This document shows positions 58,518 to 64,000 of a stretch of 64,000 nucleotides of DNA, in pieces. Position numbers and translations under genes: made by a program. The stretch comes from Coniella vitis. Taxonomy: Eukaryota; Ascomycota; Sordariomycetes; Diaporthales; Schizoparmaceae. How positions within the stretch are numbered: position 1 is the stretch's first letter; each line of letters begins with the position of its first letter. The stretch is from contig WUJK01000003.1 in NCBI GenBank assembly GCA_011317545.1, positions 992,001-1,056,000 of the forward strand. Direction: 5' to 3'. Below the pieces are notes generated by a model. That model saw only the letters and a list, made by a program, of their open reading frames with translations. It was not told the DNA's origin and made no database searches.

Positions 58518-60455
58518 AAGAAAATCATAGAGACATGTGAAAGAAGGAAGAAGACCAAGACTAACACGTATGTGTGTGTGTTTCCGTTTGGCTCCGGTTT
58601 AGCAAGCCAAAGTGCCACCGAAACTAGGGAGCTCTGTGCCACTGGGAGAAGAGAGGGGGAAGGAAGAGAACATGGAGAAAAAGAGGAAGAGAGAAAAAAA
58701 AAAGCGGGAAGCAATGAGAAAGTCCGGAAAGTTGGAACGGCCGAGGTTTTTTTTATTTTGGCCATGTGAGGAGCACCGGTTTTGAGACTGAAATTCGGTT
58801 ATGAAGAGCACCTCGACATTTTTTGGTATATATTTGTGCGTGTATGTTTGTATATATATATTTATATATATTTATGGGCGTTTCAACAAGGCTGCTTTTG
58901 GTATGGCTATATAGGAGCAACTTTGCTTCTGTTCGCGGCGTGGATTCCTTTTCTTGACATGTCGTGTGGTGGCTTGTTTCATGTCGAGTTGTCTTATGAA
59001 GGCATTCTTTGCGATAACTGGGCATGAACTTAAAGCTTGAAGCTTGTCAAGAAGGCCGACTTTGGATGGTACAAGGGGAAGATACAGTGAGTGATACGGA
59101 TGTACAACGCAGCCGGAGAGAACAACGAAGATGACTCAGACGGGTGATCAAGTCGTGTTCTGTTCGTATGACATGTGTCTAGTGTGGCCTGTCAAGGTGC
59201 TAGTTTAGTTCTGGGTTCGGTATTTTAAAAATAAAACAGAAAAAAAGTGTGCGGTCCCGTCTGGTTTTGACAATCACATGCTATATGCGAGGTGTGTTTA
59301 AGGCGTTGGTAAGACATACAGCAGCCGTGTATACGAGAGAGAGAGAAAGGTTTCTTTTTTTCTTTTTCTTTCTTTTCTTTCCTTCTTTTTTCTTTTTCCC
59401 TCGTAGCTCAGTGATTACAGCTTTTGACTTTTGAACGAAAGTGGATGGCCTGGAGACAGGCAGGGCGTCTCTCTTGTGTTTATATTGGGAGCCGTGTCCG
59501 TGGAGATGACGAATGCTACAACAGATGTATGTAAGGAGATGGTGAATAGTATAAACAGACTCCTCCTAGATGTACCTAGCTCAATGGACTGCCCAAGAAA
59601 GCATACGTTGACAATATCTGGAACTGGAATTTGGAGTTCAGAATGGGACGAATTGTTCATTTTTACTGTGATGTCTCTGCGATTAGTGTACCCGAATATA
59701 TAAAGGTAGGACCTTTAGACGGATCAAGTTAGGATCACGTTCAAAACTGTCCCCGGCGTGAAGAGTAAGAGAACGTCTAGGATGACAAGTAACGGGCGTG
59801 AGTGCCCTCAGGTTCTGCCACGGGTAGCGGGCTGGAAACAAGGAGATATCAGAGCGAAGCCGATAGATAGCCCAGGGGTGGTCGGAATTGCTGGGCTTGG
59901 AAACTAGGACAGAACAAACTGTCATATTTCCTAGTTTGGCCTCTTGCGTCCAGCCCAACCAAAGACAAACAAATGGACAGCAGCAGCGATGGGTATCCCA
60001 GGCTGGCTCACCAATATCAGGCTGTACTGCACTTGCGGGGGGGCCGTTTGTAGAAAGCGAAGAGACCGAGTCGGTTTCCGCAGTTGGCTAAAAAGACGGC
60101 ATCTAGTGGTTCGCGTCTGTTAAAGGCGCCCAAGTACGACTAGGCAGCCCGACTTGGGAAGTCTAGCACAAACACCAGACAGGTGTCGCCTTGGTATAGT
60201 TCCGGAAACAGTCTGGACACGGCTGCCACTGGCAGAGACGGGCAGACAAAGAGGAGAGAACAACTTGGCCTCGTCGAGATATAAGATACGGGTGCCCCTT
60301 CTGCTGTCCTGTTCACTTACTTTGGTGTGCTTCTTCCACCTGTGTGCAGTATACTCTCTTGGCCCTGCTTGGGCTATCTATCACCAGCCTCCTCCTTCCA
60401 ACATTCCCTCTCACAGACGCCAATCAGAAACGAAGCACACCAACGATTCGACACG
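58518..60455. other. Intergenic DNA upstream of the lipase-like gene
   Basis: No supportable gene. TA-rich stretch near 58850-58875 and a pyrimidine tract near 59350-59400. A TATA-like element (GAGATATAAGA) at about 60275 lies 180 nt before the lipase-like start and is a reasonable promoter candidate. Confidence 0.55.
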
Positions 60456-62004
60456 ATGCGCCGCGCGTGCCTCTTGTACCCAGTCCTCTGGGCTGCTCTC
60501 GCGGTCGCCATGCCGCAGAAACCGACCACGGCGCAGGCCTATGAGTGGCTGAAAAAGTACGCCGCGGCCAAGAAGATGGGCCTGGACAAGTCGTCGCCCG
60601 TCATGCAGAACCTGACGGCGCAGTTCCACGCGGCGCAGGACCGCGCCCGCATCTACGACGAGCAGATGCAGAGCTACGCCATCCAGGCCATGCCATTCCA
60701 ACAGGGCGAGGGCGAGGGAGGCCAGCCCGACGACGACAACGCCGAGCTGTACTCGGGCCGCACCAAGGTTCCGATCCGCGACATGTCCATCCTGACGTCC
60801 CTGGTCCGCTATGTCTACTTCTCGGCCGCCGCCCACAGCAAGGACTGCTTCACTCCGCCGCTGAACTCGACGGTCGAAGAGGTCTGGACCAACCACCAGA
60901 CCAACACCCGCGCTGTGCTGTTCCGCGACGACAGCGTCATGGAGTATATTGTTGCGTTTGCGGGCTCGATGGATGGCTTTGAAACGTCCAACAATGAGCC
61001 GACTACGTTTGAGGACTGTACCTGGGCTGTGAGTGAGCAGTGCCACGGTTGCAAGGTGAGTTGCTGTATTTGTTCTTTTATTTGTTCTTTTATTTGTTCT
61101 TTTATTTGTTCTTTTATTTGTTCTTTTATTTGTTCTCCTCTTTTATTCTCCTCTTTATTCTCCTCTTTATTCTTCTATTTATTCTTCTATTTATTCTTCT
61201 ATTTATTCTTCTATTTATTCTTCTATTTATTCTTCTATTTATTCTTCTATTTATCCTTCTATTTATTCCTCTCTTTATTCCAATATCAAGAGACACGCTT
61301 GCTCCTCTTGTCTACTTTCTCGACCACTTTCAACCGCATCTGCTTCCCATCCGTTCCCAGACTAACACCACCCACAGTGCCACAAGTCCTTTGTCGACCA
61401 GTACATCCCCCTCCGCCAGGCCATCGCCGCGCACCTTGCCAAGCGCCAAATCACAGGCTACCCCGTCATCTTCACGGGCCACGGCGTCGGCGGCGCGCTG
61501 GCCTCGCTCGCGGCGACCGACTTCCGCGCGCGGCGCGTGGCGCCCAGCGTCGGCAGCGCGTGCTTCACCTACGGCCAGCCGCGCGTCGGCAACGCCCAGT
61601 ACGCCGACTTTGTCGACGCGCAGTTCCGCCGCGACGGCGCCATGTTCCGCGCCACGCGCGGCACCGACGCCTTCGCGCGCGCGCCCGACTCGAGCCGGTC
61701 CAAGGCGGCGCTCGAGGACGCCGCGGCGCAGAGCGCGGCCAAGGACGCCGAGGCGCTCGGCGCGACGCTCAACGAGGGCCACGCGGCGGCCGAGGCGCGC
61801 TGGCGGCTGCTGCAGTACCGCCACCACGGGTTTGAGATTTGGAACGCGCCGCTGTCGATGCCGGTGTTTTGGTGCCCGGGCCAGGAGAGCGATCTGTGCA
61901 GTCTGTCGGGCTCGATGGGGTCGCTGGATGACCACTGGGAGTACTTTGGGACGCGTGTTGGGGGCGAGAAGGAAGGAGATGCTGTTTGTGGGAAGAAGCA
62001 GTGA
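60456..62004 (+). CDS. Class 3 lipase-like secreted protein, catalytic serine replaced by glycine
   Basis: Exons 60456-61055 and 61378-62004 join to 408 aa. Signal peptide about 1-18 (WAALAVA). The fold is that of fungal class 3 lipases: YIVAFAGS..., a nucleophile-elbow region FTGHGVGGALASLAA, then TYGQPRVGNAQYADF, an Asp at 297 and a His pair at 349-350 before GFEIW. The elbow should read GHSxGG; here it is G-H-G-V-G-G, so position 236 is Gly (codon GGC) and the nucleophile is missing. An Ala/Glu-rich insert of about 45 residues separates the acid from the His. The protein is therefore probably inactive as a lipase or serves binding. The 322-nt intron is filled by a minisatellite. The ATG at 60456 is chosen because the signal peptide starts there. 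Confidence 0.87.
61064..61283 (+). repeat. Intronic 12-mer minisatellite
   Basis: Within the lipase-like intron: about six units of a TTTATTTGTTCT-type 12-mer, then a CTCCTC transition, then about eight units of a TTCTATTTATTC-type 12-mer. It is pyrimidine-rich on the sense strand, so it also forms the polypyrimidine environment of the intron. Confidence 0.88.
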
Positions 62005-62965
62005 ATGGGGGGTGTTCTGGTGGATGGAAAGGGGTCAAAGAGTTTGTTTTCTTGGATGGGTCTGGTGTTATACAGGCTTGGGCTTTTGCAGACGGTGCTT
62101 GGGATAATGAGATCTTGGCCGCAGTGGTTTGTTTAATGAGGGCAAACCTAAAAGAGAGGCAGAGAGAGAGAGAGAGTGTGTGTGTGTGTGAGAGGGAGCC
62201 AGAGTGAAAAGCCAAGTATGGGGTTTTCGGGGGCAACTCATGTTAGATCTGTTGGTGTTTTACATTCTACAAAACCTTGTTGCTCATCATTGGGCTGTGC
62301 GAGATGCGATATAAGCTGGGACAGACTTGCAGGAAGTTGACGTGAGCCTGGGAACTGAATCAACCGAAGGATATAAGCTCGTCAAGAACAATATAAAACA
62401 CGTTATCGTCGCCATCCTACATCTTCATAGAACAAGCAAACCAACCAATCAAGCGCAGCTGGTTGGGTCTTGGACACGCAAACGAGCCAATATTACTCTG
62501 CCGAGAGTCAGGATAAAACCAGTTCAAACACCACTGGCCAAACAAAGCCCATAACTCCGTGCTGACCGCTGATCACCGACCGGCCGGGTGGAGGATGGAG
62601 CCGCTTGAGGCTTACGCGAGACTACGCAAATCAACTGCTGGCGGATTTCGGATGGTCTTAGACCCGGTTGGGATTTCCTAAAATCCAGGGCCCAGGCATA
62701 TAATGGAAACACCCTATGGCTGGGCCTTTCTTGATTCTTTTTGCGCCACGCGAGCACATCAAGGAATAGAAGCACAACCTCCAAGTTTTCCCTTTGGCGC
62801 TGTATATATATATATATCCCCCATATATATACCCTATATCGATATAGTAGCCAGGCGGGTATTCACGCAAACGACTTACTTGCCCGAGTGACTATCACCA
62901 CCGCCACAGACAGGCACTCGAGGTTGAACGTCCGCGGCTATTCCAGCCGTAATCACCGGCCCAGA
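62005..62965. other. Spacer and promoter of the second zinc-cluster gene
   Basis: 3' region of the lipase-like gene with (AG)n/(TG)n near 62160-62192, then no gene until 62966. TA-rich elements (TATATATATATAT near 62803 and again near 62823) lie about 140-160 nt upstream of the regulator's ATG and may act as its TATA region. Confidence 0.55.
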
Positions 62966-64000
62966 ATGCAGCAGAGAAGAACAGGCAAGCCAGCACCGTA
63001 CGGCCAAGCCTGCATTGAGTGTTTCAAGGCAAAATGCAAATGTATCCAACGTGAGGATCCAAGCAAATGCGCAAGGTAAATAAAATACCACTTCACACCT
63101 TATCACACAGCCCAAACACTTTTCGTCAGAGTTCAGGCCTCTTTGATCACGGGGAATTCCAGGCTTACACCAAGAACTCTGCGTAGATGCTACCGCCTGG
63201 GCCAAAAGTGCACACCGTCAGACAAGATCCGCCGTCGACGGAGACTCGGCGGCCAGAGGGCGGCAGCAACGTCCACGGTGGCCGGGCTGGAGAAGAAACT
63301 CGATGGACTCGCCGCGATATTGCAGGCTGGCAAGAGAGCCTGTCCAACAGACGACCGCTCCGCCGGCCAGACGGCGCAGATGCTCTCGCTGCCGCCAGTA
63401 GCAGCGGCTCCCAGAGCCCAGCTCGAGCCAGACCAGACGAGCAGAATCCAACCCAGACCGAGGAATGGCATGGAAGCGTTTTGCACGCTTCAAAAGCCCC
63501 CAGAACAGACGCCATCAACAACATCCATCATCTTGGACGAGTACATGGCCGCACCCACGCCAATGAGCCGCATGCCACACTTCCCAAGCCCTCTCTTACC
63601 GCCCCATCCACAGCAGCACAGCCACTGCATACTCTTCCAAGACCCCCGCGAGGCCGCCTCGCTCGTGAAACAAACCAGCGTCGCCATCTTCCGCGACAAG
63701 ATGCTGCCCTGGTGCCCCTTTACCCACCTGCCGCAATACGCCACAGCCACAGATCTCGTCGACAGCCTCGCCGCGGACCGGCCCCTGTTCCTGCGCGCCA
63801 TCGTGACCGTGAACACGGCGTCGCTGCGTCTGCGCGCCGCCCGCACAAAGGAGATGGGCGCGGTCCTGCTGCAGCAAATCGTGGCCGACGCGCGCCCCAC
63901 GCTCGACCTGGTGCTGGCTGTCCTGACGCTGGTGGCGTGGAAGCACGAAACGTCGTTTAGCAGATATGGCCCGTGCCGGCTGCTGGCGCTGCTGGGCCCG
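62966..64000 (+). CDS. Zn2Cys6 transcription factor, 3' part missing
   Basis: Exons 62966-63075 and 63187-64000 (open to the window edge). The zinc cluster spans the intron: C16, C19, C26, C35, C38 and C45 (C-x2-C-x6-C-x8-C-x2-C-x6-C), followed by the basic run SDKIRRRRR and a short coiled-coil-like dimerisation segment (AGLEKKLDGLAAILQ). The 111-nt intron is GTAAAT...GTAG and lies between the fourth and fifth ligands. A disordered Pro/Gln-rich linker follows, then helical sequence of the fungal regulatory domain (FRDKMLPWCPF...LFLRAIVTVN). At least 308 residues are present and no stop is reached. The start is the only ATG giving the intact cluster. Target genes are unknown; the lipase-like gene is its nearest neighbour. 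Confidence 0.88.

Noticed and set aside
59402..59470. tRNA-like A box (GTAGCTCAGTGATTAC)
   Set aside because: No matching B box or acceptor stem follows and the D arm pairs poorly.
60327..60455. Upstream extension of the lipase-like protein
   Set aside because: No ATG starts it, and the signal peptide begins at the ATG at 60456.
61040..62107. 355-codon plus frame in and after the lipase-like intron
   Set aside because: Starts in exon 1 out of frame, runs through the minisatellite and then gives Arg/Ala-rich shadow sequence.

Overview
The window is nuclear DNA from a filamentous ascomycete, most likely a Sordariomycete of the Hypocreales type; genus and species cannot be fixed from sequence alone. 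Reasons: spliceosomal introns, mostly 59-203 nt, with GTRNGT donors, CTRAC branch sites and YAG acceptors; Zn2Cys6 regulators; GPI-anchored and Ser-rich secreted proteins; a Dal5-type MFS carrier; an AA11-like LPMO; and GC-rich genes set in wide intergenic DNA rich in simple repeats. I support 14 genes plus one possible exon at the left edge. No rRNA, tRNA, CRISPR, intact transposon or telomere repeat was seen.

Layout. 0-4 kb: a small mitochondrial protein (+, with a GC-AG intron) converges on an ADH6/7-type zinc alcohol dehydrogenase (-). 3.8-16.6 kb: nearly 13 kb without a supportable gene, dotted with microsatellites and a dispersed 9-mer. 16.6-26.1 kb: three plus-strand genes, namely a SCOC-like short coiled-coil protein, a Zn2Cys6 regulator and a MYND-finger protein. 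26.4-39.4 kb: a wall or secretome stretch with a GPI-anchored protein (-), a GPI-anchored GH79-type glycosidase (+) and a secreted AA11-like LPMO (-). 41.2-47.6 kb: three minus-strand genes, namely an alpha/beta hydrolase with a large low-complexity insert, a DUF3237 protein (three exons, the last only 29 nt) and a Dal5-family transporter. 52-64 kb: all plus strand, with a flavin monooxygenase fused to DUF6314, a secreted Ser/Ala-stalked protein, a class 3 lipase-like protein lacking its catalytic serine, and the 5' part of a second Zn2Cys6 regulator cut by the window edge.

Function. Five products are predicted to be exported (two GPI-anchored, one LPMO, one stalked secreted protein, one lipase-like protein), so cell-wall or host/substrate surface work is the clearest shared theme. 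The transporter, DUF3237 protein and monooxygenase could serve small-molecule metabolism, but there is no backbone synthase, so I do not call a biosynthetic cluster.

Notable signals: (i) the 9-mer TACATAGTA/TACTATGTA, 25 exact copies by eye against about 0.5 expected, all outside the coding spans and 24 of 25 in the left 36.2 kb; (ii) a probable Kex2-exposed N-terminal histidine on the LPMO; (iii) a Ser-to-Gly change at the lipase nucleophile, with a minisatellite-filled intron; (iv) the monooxygenase-DUF6314 fusion; (v) 53 perfect TTG units beside the hydrolase gene. Exon limits were worked out by hand from splice motifs and reading frame and have no transcript support.
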